Of a DNA stretch of 64,000 nt, positions 23,769 to 35,329 are shown in pieces. Position 1 is the stretch's first letter, and each line of letters starts with the position of its first letter. The notes beneath the pieces were generated by a model. It had not been told where the DNA came from. It did not search any database and saw nothing but the letters and a program-made list of their open reading frames with translations. The position numbers and the translations under genes are program-made. This DNA is from Sinotaia quadrata (Eukaryota > Mollusca > Gastropoda > Architaenioglossa > Viviparidae), in contig CM054178.1 in the NCBI GenBank assembly GCA_028829895.1, positions 91,756,558-91,820,557 of the forward strand, given 5' to 3'.

Positions 23769-23820
23769 ATTGAGAGAAACAGAGACCAGTTCAGAAAGAG
23801 AGACAAAGAGTAGTTTCTCA
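23010..23820. repeat. 800-bp polypurine region with (GA)n cores
   Basis: The plus strand is overwhelmingly A/G, with pure (GA)n runs at about 23101-23133 and 23699-23766 and GAGAGACAGAGA-type repeats between them. Long open frames on both strands here are low-complexity artefacts. Confidence 0.95.
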
Positions 23821-23825
23821 AGAGC

Positions 23826-23945
23826 ATCACTGAGTGTTAGAGTAAAATTGCTCGGGAATATCACTGGGTGTTAGAGTAAAATTACTCACCAACATCACTG
23901 GGTGTTAGAGTAAAATTACTCACCAACATCACTGGGTGTTAGAGA
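23826..23945. repeat. ~35-bp tandem repeat over the gene 1 exon 3 donor
   Basis: Units of CATCACTGGGTGTTAGAGTA plus AAATTACTCACCAA include the last bases of exon 3 and its GTGAGT donor. Two exact donor copies (23918-23923 and 23884-23889) and two decayed ones are present. Confidence 0.9.
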
Positions 23946-24106
23946 AGAATTGCTCGCAAACGTCTTCGTCGTTTTATCATTCAAGGTATATATCACGCTT
24001 AGAGTCACGTGATACTTTTTATCTTGCAGGAAGTCCTTACCTTTGACTAAAGAGCAATTGCATACTTCTCTGTCGCACGTCAGGCTACAGTTCCATTTGT
24101 CATCAT
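23924..24106 (-). CDS. Gene 1 exon 3: cytokine-receptor homology domain, first FNIII
   Basis: The exon is 183 nt, phase 1 in and out. It encodes the first half of a class I cytokine-binding module, with the paired cysteine pattern KWNCSLTCDREVCNC and then DKKYHVTLSVIYTLND, the usual strand before the interdomain linker. It leads directly into the VVKWDPPELN linker of the next exon. The acceptor chosen (GCAGGTCAG, before ATGATGAC) is the only nearby one that keeps phase. The donor GTGAGT at 23923 is duplicated by a tandem repeat that begins inside the exon end. Confidence 0.82.
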
Positions 24107-24755
24107 CTGACCTGCTGATACAATCACTTCATGGCGTATAATCAGCAGTCAAAAGAAATTAAGATGAAGCCAAACTGACATTGCATTTATATTTAGGGTA
24201 AACAGTAAATCATATTAGGCCACAAAATGAAAAACATACAAATTGACAGAATTGTCATTACTTAACATGGCATACAAACTGGCATTACTCGTCTTTTGTT
24301 CTAATGGTAAACTGTAGTCACAAAAATCACGACACGTACAAATTGACAGAATACATCACTGGGTTACAGGGTCACGCCACTTAATTAATGAAATGATTAT
24401 TATTATTTCAAGTGATGAGAATATTAATTTGTACGTGTCATGATGGTGATAAAAGATTGTGTAGATAATAGTGATGTAAAAGGCAATGATTACGAGGAAG
24501 AAAACGAGCATGGTGGTGATGTTAGTGAAGAAGGAGATGAGGAAGATGAATAAAATGATGCTGATAATTGCTTTGATAAGAATGATGGTGGTGAAGAGGA
24601 TGAAGAAAAAGGAGATGCTTTTCATTACGTGTAGTACTGCATGAAGAACTCGGCTTTATCAGGATACAGGAGACCATTTCGAGCATTCCGGACGACGCAG
24701 GACAAAGTTCCGTGCTGTAAGATGCAGTACGGTGCTAGAGAGACGTGTGGAGTAT
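24107..24755. other. Gene 1 intron sequence upstream of exon 3
   Basis: A cryptic GATGAT-type stretch at 24430-24620 resembles the one at 18.7-19.0 kb. No exon supported. Confidence 0.5.
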
Positions 24756-24759
24756 CTGC

Positions 24760-24995
24760 ACGCATAAATGAACGAATAAATAAAGTGTTATTAGACAGAA
24801 AATTTAAACCTATAAATGAACGAATAAATAAAGTGTTATTAGACAGAAAATGTTAAACTTATAAATGAACGAATAAATAAAGTGTTATTAGACAGAAAAT
24901 GTTAAACTTATAAATGAACGAATAAATAAAGTGTTATTAGACAGAAAATGTTAAACTTATAAATGAATGAATAAATAAATTGTTTATTAGAGGAA
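24760..24995. repeat. ~58-bp minisatellite (AATGAACGAATAAATAAAGT)
   Basis: Four units of ATAAATGAACGAATAAATAA plus AGTGTTATTAGACAGAAAAT, then one or two decayed copies to about 25060. Confidence 0.93.
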
Positions 24996-25223
24996 GAAGT
25001 TAAACGGAAAAGCGAATTAAGAAATAAATTGTTATTAGGCAGAAAAAGTTTCGCGCATAAATGACGAAATAGGTAAACTTGAAAACAATATAAATGATTA
25101 ATATTTATGTACAGTAAATAGCATCTACCTCAATGTAAACATTAAGTTGTCGCCCCTGATGACTTCGTTTTCAGCATTAAAAGACAGTAAATAAATTAAA
25201 TGAATTCAAACGGTTCAACTTAC

Positions 25224-25502
25224 TCTCATAAATCACCTCCGTGTGACCAAGGCAACGGTTCGTATCATTCGTCTCTAAAAAGCAGTAATAAATCGCCCAG
25301 CCATCAGTAATGTCTGTAACTCTGGTTTCTATGCAGATCGTGTCGTTAGTAGTCCAGTTCTTGACAACATTCATTATCAAATGGTCGACCTGATAAAACC
25401 TGATGTTGTGAAGATCGTCTGATGATCGGTTTGGAATATGGGAAAGATTGCAGCACATACAGACGGTGTCGCCAAGGAAGACTAGCTGTTGGGTTGGTGT
25501 TG
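25224..25502 (-). CDS. Gene 1 exon 2: N-terminal Ig-like domain
   Basis: This 279-nt exon (phase 1 in and out) encodes residues 33-126. It contains GDTVCMCCNLS near the start and DGWAIYYCFLE near the end, which read as the two cysteine-bearing strands of an Ig-like fold. Several N-glycosylation sequons are visible (NLS, NRS, NWT, NDT, NDT). An Ig-like domain before the cytokine-binding module is the arrangement of gp130-family receptors. Donor GTAAGT and acceptor TTTTTTCAG are both strong. The domain call rests on pattern; a structural comparison would settle Ig versus a divergent FNIII. Confidence 0.82.
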
Positions 25503-25544
25503 CTGAAAAAAGTACGCAAAACTGCACGAACCACTGTTAATTTT

Positions 25545-25735
25545 TTTTTAACATTAAAACAGTGACATATGAAATGCTCTACTTACTGCTGTGATTTTAC
25601 TGGTTAACATCAAAACAGTGACGTACAAAATGCTGTACTTACTGCTGTGATTTTACTGGTTAACATCAAAACAGTGACGTACAAAATGCTGTACTTACTG
25701 TTGTGATTTCACTGGTTAACATCAAAACAGTGAAA
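25545..25735. repeat. ~58-bp repeat next to the gene 1 exon 1 donor
   Basis: Three to four units with GTGATTTTACTGGTTAACAT plus CAAAACAGTGACGTACAAAA, ending about 15 nt from the exon 1 donor. Confidence 0.93.
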
Positions 25736-25754
25736 CACTCAGACATTTACTTAC

Positions 25755-25851
25755 CGATGTTATTTTCATCATCGCATTTGTTTTCTGCAAGCGACAAGGA
25801 TTGCGTCACTACAGTCAGAAGCACTAGCAGAAGGCACCACTTAGCAGCCAT
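25755..25851 (-). CDS. Gene 1 exon 1: start codon and signal peptide
   Basis: The ATG at 25851-25849 sits in a good eukaryotic context (A at -3, G at +4). It opens 32 codons beginning MAAKWCLLLVLLTVV, a classic secretory signal peptide with a hydrophobic core and a likely cleavage near SLSLA-EN. The exon ends in phase 1 at a strong donor (GTAAGT). The next exon enters in the same phase with acceptor TTTTTTCAG and continues the frame. This is the only ATG with a signal sequence upstream of the receptor exons, so it sets the start. A 55-bp minisatellite begins just downstream of the donor. Confidence 0.85.
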
Positions 25852-25999
25852 CTTGTTAACGTTCCAGACAGCTGAAGTAGTGGGAAAGTCTAACAGTTGA
25901 GAAGTAAGACAATTGCCAACCGGTTGTCAATGCATACAAGCAACGACTAACAGATTCGATTTCCTGATATGCAAGACTACTTCCAAACACGAAAGCTGA
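25852..25999 (-). promoter_or_regulatory. 5' flank / probable 5' UTR of gene 1
   Basis: This stretch is directly upstream of the gene 1 start codon. It should contain the 5' UTR and perhaps the core promoter. I see no convincing TATA box or initiator, so the transcription start cannot be placed. A 37-bp minisatellite begins at about 26000. Confidence 0.35.
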
Positions 26000-26180
26000 C
26001 ACCCGTAGCACCTCTTATGACAATACGTGTTACAGTCATCAGTAACACCTCTTATGACAATACGCGTTACAGTCATCAGTAACACCTCTTATGACAATAC
26101 GCGTTACAGTCATCAGTAACACCTCCTATGACAAATACGCGTTACAGTCATCAGTAACACCTGTTATGAAAGTACGCCGT
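26000..26180. repeat. 37-bp minisatellite upstream of gene 1
   Basis: Five units of CACCTCTTATGACAATACGC plus GTTACAGTCATCAGTAA, in the 5' flank of gene 1. Confidence 0.94.
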
Positions 26181-27005
26181 ACAGTCATCTTTTCTCCGTC
26201 TAATTAGAAGTAATAAGTTTGTGTTTTAATGATTGCTGACTGGTTACAAATTTGCTTCTTGAAGTTAGCAATTTCCTTCTAGAATGGGGGACAATCTTAC
26301 TGTGAAGATCGGAGCAAAGGGCACGTAATCTAAAACATGCCTGAGGAATTAGGTTAGCACCAGGTCACGACATTGAATGGAAACGATTGTAAACACTTTG
26401 AGCAAAAGATCGTATTTCTTCAAATAAAAAAAATATATGCATGACTGATTACGATGTAAAGCCGGTAATCTTTGAATCGCGTAGACTGGTGTATCCGTTT
26501 CATGATTTCTGTTTTTCCCCTACATATAATTATGCATTTGTGTTCACGAGTCTGTAGTTGTTCGTTCGTTCATTTGTAATGGTCACTTTTGTTATCGTCA
26601 TAACCATCATTACTATTCTCCTTCAAAGTTAATAATAGTAATAGTAATGATATTGCTTTCGGGAAGTATACCGCCTATGGAAATATTAAGGGAGGGGTAT
26701 TACTATTTGTGAGGAGAAAACATAAGAAACACTTTTTCAAAAGGGATTGAAGTTATTTATTATTGAACGAAGAGGACGTTTTGTTTGTTGCTTTCAAGAT
26801 ACTGAAGACAGATGAGAAGTCCAAAGGATATATTGATGTTAAGTATATTTGGTCTTGTAGATGTTACCTAATATATTGACAAACAATCTAGGTGGAAGGG
26901 TTACTGAAAGTATTGGCACTGATATTAAGCTGAACAAGGATCCTAGTCAGTTAGTGACTGAGAGTTTCTTTCGGTTCCAGCTTCAGAAGACAGTCAAGTG
27001 ACAGT
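26181..27005. other. Intergenic sequence upstream of gene 1
   Basis: CCTATGGAAATATT...GGAGAAAACAT at 26675-26725 recurs at 31910-31970, hinting at another dispersed repeat. No gene recognised. Confidence 0.5.
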
Positions 27006-27009
27006 CAAA

Positions 27010-27290
27010 TCCCCGAATACAATAATTCACCACTGAGAGTTAAGTCTCAAGTTACTATAATTCACCACTGAGAGTTGAGTCCCACATTACTATAAAAGAC
27101 ACCACAGAGAGTTAAGTCCCAGGTTACAATAAGTTCACCACCACTGAGAGTTAAGTCCCAGGTTGCAAAAGTTCACCACCATTGAGAGTTAAGTCCCAGG
27201 TTACAATATGTTCACTGCTGAGAGTAAATCCCAGGTTACAAAATGTTCACGATTATGAGTTCAGTCTCAGATTACGAAAAGTTCACCACT
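27010..27290. repeat. Imperfect ~37-bp repeats (CACTGAGAGTTAAGTCCCAG)
   Basis: About seven units of TTCACCACTGAGAGTTAAGT plus CCCAGGTTACAATA, decaying toward 27290. Confidence 0.9.
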
Positions 27291-27569
27291 GAGAACATAT
27301 TTGCAAACCATGATGGCACTCTTGACACAAGTTTTGAGACATACTGTCTGAATGCATCTGCATATGTACTTACTGTTTATTTCTACCATCATAATGGGTA
27401 CTTTATCTTTTTCACCATTGTTTGAAACTCCCCAGTGTAATCATCATTTTCACTAGGCATGGTGTACTACCAATCCTATTCTACAAACAGTGTCACAGAG
27501 GACTAGAACACAATGTCCATTAATATTCGCATAAAAACAGGTTACTCAAAACTAGGTTAAACACATTAA

Positions 27570-28345
27570 TTGTACCTGGGCAGTGTCATAGATGACCTGG
27601 TTTACCACAACTGAAACACACCACTCATTCATAACACTTTTGTTTGGATGGCTACTCGTGTTCGGTTTTTTCCATGGAGGTGAGGGGTGGGTACCCTGTC
27701 TTTTATCTTCCTCAATGGAGGAGGTGTGAGAGAGAATCCCATGTTAGGCTTATTATCCGGCTTGTCACTCTGTTATTTAGGCATCACCTGTTCATTAATT
27801 GGTCTGCATGGTTTAAAGTTATGCCTAGCTATCAGATTAGCACATCTCCAAAATATTTCTTCATATCTGTAAGCTGCTTCTAGCCATCCAATCATATTTT
27901 TCGGTCATTTGTTCTTAACATGAGCTGGAGGACATGATGTCTTTAATTTGTCAATCATGAAATGATCCGTAACATCATTCCCACTGTCAATTTTCACCTC
28001 GTCAAGTTCTAACCAGTTCGTCAAGATATGTTGTAATTGACTAGCTAACTGTAAAATTTTGTCGGTTGCTCATGTTTGTACTGTGAAACCTGCATCTGTA
28101 TGTCTCGCTTATCCCTTAAAATACCCTATCAATTTGGCCTTATAAGAACCATAGCTAGTCCCTCTGGGAGCCTATTAAAGACCATACTGACTAGTCCCTT
28201 CACAATTGTGACTAACTGGGAGATCCATAAACTTTCTAGTAGGCCTAATCTTACAGCACACTGTTCAAAGCTTAGCATATGATCCTCAATATTTTGCTCT
28301 TTGGTATTGAAGGAACGAAAATGAAATTTTATGTTCGATTCCTGA
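27570..28345 (-). pseudogene. Ty3/gypsy-type Gag relic with CCHC zinc knuckle
   Basis: On the minus strand, fragments in more than one frame resemble retroelement Gag. They include LVTIVKGLVSMVFNRLPEG (capsid core), LTNWLELDEV (the W-L stretch typical of Gag C-domains) and DKLKTSCPPAHVKN. About 27577-27617 reads CFSCGKPG, then H and a final C, a zinc-knuckle remnant with an internal stop and one residue lost. Multiple stops and frame changes show it is dead. No protease or polymerase part was recognised nearby. Confidence 0.6.
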
Positions 28346-29500
28346 AACTAGCTGCTCTTTCACTTACATTTAAGCTATCTTCATGTTATCTTCAGTTGAT
28401 TTAAGCCAAGATCTCTCTCACATATATAGCAAAAAACTAACTCATACATACACACAAACACTGCATATAATATACTATTCAGAAAACACAACATAACTCA
28501 TACATATAGTAATGCAAACATACGTACACACTCAAACTTCAATGGATTAAGCATTCGTGCACTAGATATAACAACAATACACTCGTTTATAATATATGCA
28601 TGTATTACATTTAAATGTACATATGCACAAACATGCTTGTTTAGCAAATATACACACTGCAAACAGACATACCCACAATTACGCATGTTTAAAACACATA
28701 TACCCGAAACACAAACACACATACAAAGATGCTTTTTGTTACACACAAATGCACTGAAGGCAAACATACAAACACATAAATAAATTCAAGCATTGAACTC
28801 AAACATAAAAACACATAAATAAATTCAAACATTGAACTCAAACATACAAACAAACTAGCACTGAAAGCAAATATACATACATTCAAACAGATTACATGCA
28901 CAAGACATATATACATTAAATGCAGACTCATAAACAAACACGCATCCATATATAACATCCAAGTGTAAAATAGAATAATAATTGTTTTTAACATTTCAAC
29001 TGAGCGTTGAAGTTGTCACAGAAGTAATTAAAGAAAATATAAACACGTAACAAAATAGAAAATTTGAATAAGAATACGTTGAAGGAAAACCAGACTTGGT
29101 CATATTCTAAAAACTGATAAAGCCTGGGAAAACTGAACTCGACGAGTCAAAATGTTCTATATAGCAAAGGAACCAGATTGAATCATGTGCAAAATTAGAA
29201 AAATCATTTCGCCATTCGATAACACAGTAACGAGTATATACAAGGAAAATCAAATTCTGTCAGCCAGTGAAGTCTAACAATACAGGCATATCTATAAATC
29301 TGTCTAGGTCAGGAAATCAAAAACCGGTCATCCTATGACCACAGTAATGGAAAATAATGATAATCAAATCCAAAATATTTCTCATGTGTAATGTAAATAG
29401 AAACAAAAAAATCACCGTTCTCTTCTAAAAATAACAAGTAACAAAATTCTTTACCGTCCTCAAACAGTAAAGTGATTAAGACTTTGCACTATTACCAGGT
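28346..29500. other. Intergenic, C/A-rich then AT-rich
   Basis: 28440-28950 is rich in ACATACAAACACATA-like simple sequence, including a duplicated AAATTCAAGCATTGAACTCA block at 28780-28850. The rest has no recognised feature. Confidence 0.55.
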
Positions 29501-29509
29501 TTATTCTAT

Positions 29510-29645
29510 AATACTTAAGGAATTATAACAAGTTGAACACTTTCAAGGAATTATAACAAGTTGAACACTTTCAAGGAATTATAACAAGTTGAACACTTTC
29601 AAGGAATTATAACAAGTTGAACACTTTCAAGGAATTATAACTAAG
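29510..29645. repeat. 29-bp minisatellite (AAGGAATTATAACAAGTTGA)
   Basis: Four perfect units with ACACTTTC and a diverged fifth. Confidence 0.96.
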
Positions 29646-30029
29646 TTTAAGAAGGAATTCCCACTGAAGTTGCACAAGAAAATAGAACTGAAGTCTAAAC
29701 TTAATCAATAAACAAACAAACAAACAAACAAAAATATAAATGAAGCAGCACACACAGCTATTTGCTGCTGAAACGTTTGACCTCTTTTATTCCGTTTTCA
29801 TTTAAGTCTTTGTGATAAACAAGGACATACGTCCGCAGGTATTATCAAGAGGATATAACACTTCCTTAATGATCATGACGATGCGCTTGACACACGTTTC
29901 TAATATAAGTTGATTGGTAAAGGAAAAATAAAGTGTGTGCAGAGTCCCTTCCCTTACCCCTCCACTCCCTCTTTAAATAAATCTTATCAAATTATGCACC
30001 TGATTTGTGAATGTCATAGCTACAATATC

Positions 30030-30200
30030 CCGTAGTCAATTATTTAAGAGCAGATATCCCTAAACTCGTTGGGATAGCCTCTATACTTTTATCTAGGGGC
30101 AGACATCCCTTAGGTCGTTGGGATAGCCACTATACTTTTATCTACGGGCAGACATCCCTTAGGTCGTTGGGATAGCCACTATACTTTTATCTACGGGCAG
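30030..30200. repeat. ~57-bp repeat (GGGCAGACATCCCTTAGGTC)
   Basis: Three units with GTTGGGATAGCCACTATACT plus TTTATCTACGGGCAGA. Confidence 0.95.
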
Positions 30201-30257
30201 ATAAAGTTTACGTTAATCACAAATCAAGATTTCTTGCATGATCTATATTAGCATTAT

Positions 30258-30263
30258 TAAGTT

Positions 30264-30334
<71 letters not shown>

Positions 30335-30347
30335 CTCTTTCTTTCTA
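30258..30347. repeat. (CTTT)n microsatellite
   Basis: About 22 TTTC tetranucleotides with one CTCT interruption near the end. Confidence 0.97.
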
Positions 30348-30496
30348 AAGCGGACTTAAATTTTAATGTAGAGGCTGCCGAAAGCGAGTGTATGGTTGAA
30401 ATGCCATTAGAGACGATTAGTGACACTAGAAAGGAACAGTTTCTTGACATTCATCAGTCCAGAGGCCTGGTGGGGTAGCTAGAGGGATACAACATT

Positions 30497-31055
30497 TTGG
30501 CGGAATAAATTTGCCTATCCCTATTTATAGACTTAATTGTTGTATAAATTGTTAAATAGTCGAAGTAACCAGACCTTATGATTGTATTTTATAAGTTTCA
30601 GAGTTGGAAGTAAACACTCGAGTTGAGAATGTGCTACACATTGCTGATGCAATGCAAACCAGTTCCAACTAGATGAATAGTTTTCATTATCAAATGGTTA
30701 AGATTTACGAGTTTGAGATCAGACAATAGGCTGAGATCCAAAGCTTACATGTTGTAGAGAATTCTATTGTCTAATCACTTGAATTTGATGTAGCATGAAG
30801 TCCAGTCATGAAAGGCAGTCATTTGGCTAATGGTTAGTTTACTGACTGATTGAGAGAGAATGGACTTAGAAATATTTCGTGCATTTTTGCTAGTCATATG
30901 TTATACTTGTGTTTTAAGTAGAGATGTTTAATGTGAGTAGACTATTATTTCAACAATTTATGAATTATAATATGTAGTATGCTAATACTAGACACTGTTC
31001 TAATGAAATTGCTTTAAAAATCTATAATGCTGTATTTATTATGCTGTATGCGTTT
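30497..31055 (-). mobile_element. Interspersed repeat family A, copy 2 (inverted)
   Basis: Reverse-orientation copy. It begins with AATAAATTTGCCTATCCCTA, contains GGCTGAGATCCAAAGCTTAC and GAGAGAATGGACTTAGAAAT, and ends with GTATTTATTATGCTGTATGC. Near full length compared with copy 1. Confidence 0.82.
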
Positions 31056-31059
31056 ATCG

Positions 31060-32020
31060 GGCTAATACATACAGTGCAGGAAACTATAAGTTGAGACTTG
31101 AGTGTAAGAAGAATGGAGTTAAAATGGAGTAAACTGGAAACTTTGTGTTTGTTTAATGATTATATTTTTACAAGGACAAAGCAGCTTTTCCTTGTATTAT
31201 TTGAATCTCCTGGTTTACTAATCATAAACTGTTATGACCGTGGTAGATGAGGGAATCACCTACTGAAGTGTGTAAGTGTAAGAATACACTACAATCTGTT
31301 GGTGTATGGTGGCAAGGTATGCTGACTACATTGAGCAATTTATGGTATAAGGAATTTACAGGAAATTGCTACAATTTTTGTTCTGCTTGTGGGAGCTAAA
31401 CACAGTGTAGGAACGCCAAGGTTAAGCCTCAAGGGAATAACATCAAATCGGTATTCTACAACATGATGAGTGAATTGACAGTTTTAACTGAATACACTTG
31501 TGACTTTGTTACAAAAAGCACATGAATGACTATTGAGACAGCATTTAAATCAGGTTATGTAAAGACTATTATGGTTTATCTGAAATAACTCCATTTCTAT
31601 CCTCTGATAAGAACTATTCTGTTATTTTTTTACTGACACTTTTCTTGAATTGTATTTTAGGATATAAGACTGTATAAATATAAAAATTATTCGAATGTGG
31701 TTTCATGGAAATATTGTTGTCAAGTAATCTTTTTCATTGTATTTGTCCTATGTATATTTGATTGTTGATTTAATAAATATATTGTTAAAGTTATTGTCCT
31801 TCTTACACATAGTGATAACTTTATGTTTGAGAAAGAAGTGGGTGAATGGGGGCTCGCTAAATATAGATGAAAGACGGATTTATCTTCTCCTTTAGTAAGA
31901 AGTTTTCCACCTATGGAAATATTGTGTGACGGTAAATGATTGTCTTTAATGTTGTGGAGGAGGGAAAACATTTACAGCGTCCGCATATCCACCAAATGAT
32001 AGAGACGAGTGGTGTCTGGA
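31060..32020. other. Intergenic sequence
   Basis: AT-rich, no gene. 31905-31975 (CCTATGGAAATATTGTG...GGAGGGAAAACAT) resembles 26670-26730, probably pieces of one dispersed repeat. Confidence 0.5.
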
Positions 32021-32022
32021 CA

Positions 32023-32520
32023 CCTCAGTCAGTTAACTCACCATTAAGTCAAAGGCCACCTTTCATGACCTGACTTCCTGCGACACCAAATTCAAAGTGA
32101 TTAGAGAATGCATTTCCTTTCAACAGGTAAACTTTGATCACCTGACTTCCTGCGACACCAAATTCAAAGTGATTAGAGAATGCATCCCCTCCTTTCAACA
32201 GGTAAACTTTGATCACCTGACTTCCTGCGACACTAAATTCAAAGTGATTAGAATCATTAGAGAATGCAATTCCTTTCAACAGGTAAACTTTGATCTCAGC
32301 CCATTGGCTGGCCTCGTTCTTTGTAAACCTTAAACATTGGATAATAAAAACTACTCATCCCCATAAGACTGGTTTAGATTACATCATCAGTTCTAGCCCA
32401 TTCTTCACCCGAATTCTTTACTCCAAAAATATCATCATAAGCCGCGGCCAATGTCGTGTAACCTTAACTTTAGCAACAACATTAAGTATAGAAATAGGGA
32501 TAGGCAAAATTACTCCACCT
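32023..32520 (+). mobile_element. Interspersed repeat family A, copy 3 with internal expansion
   Basis: A 5'-truncated family A copy. The internal segment CTGACTTCCTGCGACACCAA plus ATTCAAAGTGATTAGAGAAT is tandemly triplicated (about 32068-32285). The copy then continues with TTTGATCTCAGCCCATTGGC and ends ATAGGGATAGGCAAAATTAC. Confidence 0.82.
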
Positions 32521-32672
32521 ATCTCTCTATCCAACTCTCTCTCTCTCTCTGTCTGTCTATCTGTCTATCTATCTATCTACCTATCTATCTGTCTGTCCGT
32601 CTATGTATCCACATTCACATACACACACGTACACACATACATACACACACACAAACACACATACACATATAT
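32521..32672. repeat. CT/CTAT and CA microsatellites
   Basis: (CT)n passing into CTGT/CTAT tetranucleotides and then CACATA/CACACA simple sequence. Confidence 0.9.
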
Positions 32673-35325
32673 CGAATACTAACGTCAACCTTTAGTTCTA
32701 TTTTGCTACAAACGTGTCCAGTTGTATAAGGGATCTTGTCATATTGTCGCGTGACTGAAATGAGTTTTGTATTTGAGTGGGTGTCCAAAATGATCTCTTT
32801 GGAGTAAATTTCGTGCGTGCAAATATACGGAGCCCCTGCCACTCCAGTCTATCTGGCAATCTGCGATTGACTGAATTATGAGCGTCGTTGCTTTTGTATT
32901 GTAACGTACGTCTGAAGCGATTTTTGTGAAAAATGTGTGATGATGTCATCGGACACTTGTCTTTCAGTCGAGATGAATACAAATTAAGGGGAGGAGATTC
33001 ACCAGTCTGTAAATTTTAATTCTAAAGGAGTGCTAGAGTGTGTCACTGCATTGTATTTGATTGTAGGAAGACATTTCTTTTTCAAAGTGTATGCACGCGC
33101 CTGTCACTAGAATACTTTTTAAATTAAAAATGTATTTGCATTAAATATGTATGTCAGTAGTGTATGTCGCTGGAATATATTTCACTATAAGAAAATGCAA
33201 CGCGAATATATTTTTGTTATAGGAAAATGTATTTTAGTAAATGTATCAAGTAAGTGAATGCTATTATAAAATGATTGTTTTGATAATAATTTGCATTCCT
33301 CTGAATATCTTATCAGAAAATTTATTTTTATTAAGAGCGAATAAAGAGCTACAAGAACTATATATATATGTATAAAATTGAACTAAGAAATGGCTACATA
33401 AGATTCTAAGTCACTTCTGTAACAATATATAAAGTAATGACTCGGGAAATCTCATTAAATTGTTGAATAAATAGATGATGCAATAAAAGTATTGCAGAAA
33501 TGTTGTCAGCGTTTTATATCCCATAACTTTTAAGCGCTTTTGGTCTCTCTGCTTGGTATGGAGAGACTGAGAAATGGAGAAATGGAGAGATTAGGAAATG
33601 GAGAAATGGAGAGATAGGGAAATGGAAAGATAGATGTGTCGAATGGAAGAATCCAAACTACAGGACTTGATCTCGATCCCAAGACAATACATAATCCTGC
33701 AGTGGTTGTTTTCATGCTTTCCAAGAATCTACTGGAATCCTACAATTGTGTTCATACTTTACAAGAAATATATTGCAATCCTACAGTTGTGTACCACATT
33801 TTGCAAGCAGTCTACTGCACCCCCACAGTTGTGTTTCATACTTTACAGTCTACTGCACTTATTATTACAGTTGTGTTCCATACTTTATAAACAATCTACT
33901 GCACTTCTACAGTTGTGTTTCATATTTTTACAAGTAATTTTCCACAATGAAAACTAATACATTGGATGAAGAGCGTGGACGATTGAAACTTGCCCCTTTT
34001 ACTGCAGCCAGGTCACAGAAGTGCCAGGTCACAGAAGTCTGTTTTGATGCTAAAAGTATCGGCAACGTTTTAACCCCCGCCTCACAAAGTACCTATACCA
34101 CAATGCCCTTTTTTCCATATATGCATATGATCGTAGTGGCTGTATAGAATTTTGATGTAATCACTACGCAAACTTAAGACATGAGACACACTTCTAATGT
34201 ACGATTAAACACATTCATGGCGTAATTATTTGTTATAACTACTGCACTCATCTTTGAAGCAGTGGCTGTAGAAATGGATGATGGTATATTACGTGTTTAG
34301 TGTATGATCACGTGATGTGTGAATGGCAATTATTGCAAAATCAAACATTTCATTAATCCGAAACAAAAGAATTCTTAAAGTCAAGATTGGAAACTTGGTG
34401 CGTAACAAAGCGAATGCAAACACTTTATGTAGAAAAAAATTAGTTTATTGAATGATAGCACAACCAGTCAATGGCTAGCAAAAGTAAAACAATATAGGTC
34501 AAAGTTCAAAAGTAATAAGTGTCAAAATTTCCTTAGATGTACATGGGTGCGACCAGGAATATGTTCACAAACATACATGTGTGCCATCGGGAATACATAA
34601 CAAATGTACCTGCATACCTTGAGGCACACATTCACAATACACATGTTGTCATTAGGAATTAATTCACAAGATATTTAACATATTTTCATGTAAAAAAGAA
34701 AACGACCCGAAACAAATAAAATTCATAATAAACAATGGATCACCCCTCTTCATAAATGGCATATACAATTCGCAAAATATTAAATTAACTCCTTCTTCAC
34801 GTCAATTTTAATTAACAACAAGACATAAAGCAAAGCACACCCTCACACAAATAAAAAAATAAGCATACAAACACAAACAAAAAACTCAAACTCAGACATG
34901 TTCGCAAAGAGGAAGACAATTCACCCAAACAATACAAAATCCACTCACCTTATTCTGACATACCCAACCTCCCAAATTACGGATTTTGCGAACATAAGTT
35001 TTAACAATTTCCACTCTCTCATGCCTCATCTACAGTGTAAAGTCGGCCCTAATGCGGCGCTCAGTCAACAATCTTTGATTGGATTTGTCTTTGATTGAGC
35101 ACCGAGTAGCACTCACAAACTAGATTGCACTTTTGGATACTGTCAAGGGTCTTCGGATCCTAGTTTTCCAGATCCTCAACATTAATCTTAAAACTAATCT
35201 CTACACTTAAAAATTACACAACAGTCGCCTATAAATCCTTTTTATTAATCCTGATAAAAATCTCTGCGCTGTAAAATACAAAGACACAAATCGATACTTC
35301 TCGTGTGCTTGAGTGCTTGGTGTGG
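32673..35325. other. Intergenic sequence, mostly featureless
   Basis: Contains a 23-bp GGAGAAATGGAGAGATTAGG repeat (33560-33630) and five diverged ~57-bp units with CTACAGTTGTGTTCCATACT (33735-33930). Short open frames here have no recognisable similarity. Duplicated CAGGTCACAGAAG at 34008-34035. Confidence 0.5.
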
Positions 35326-35329
35326 ATTA

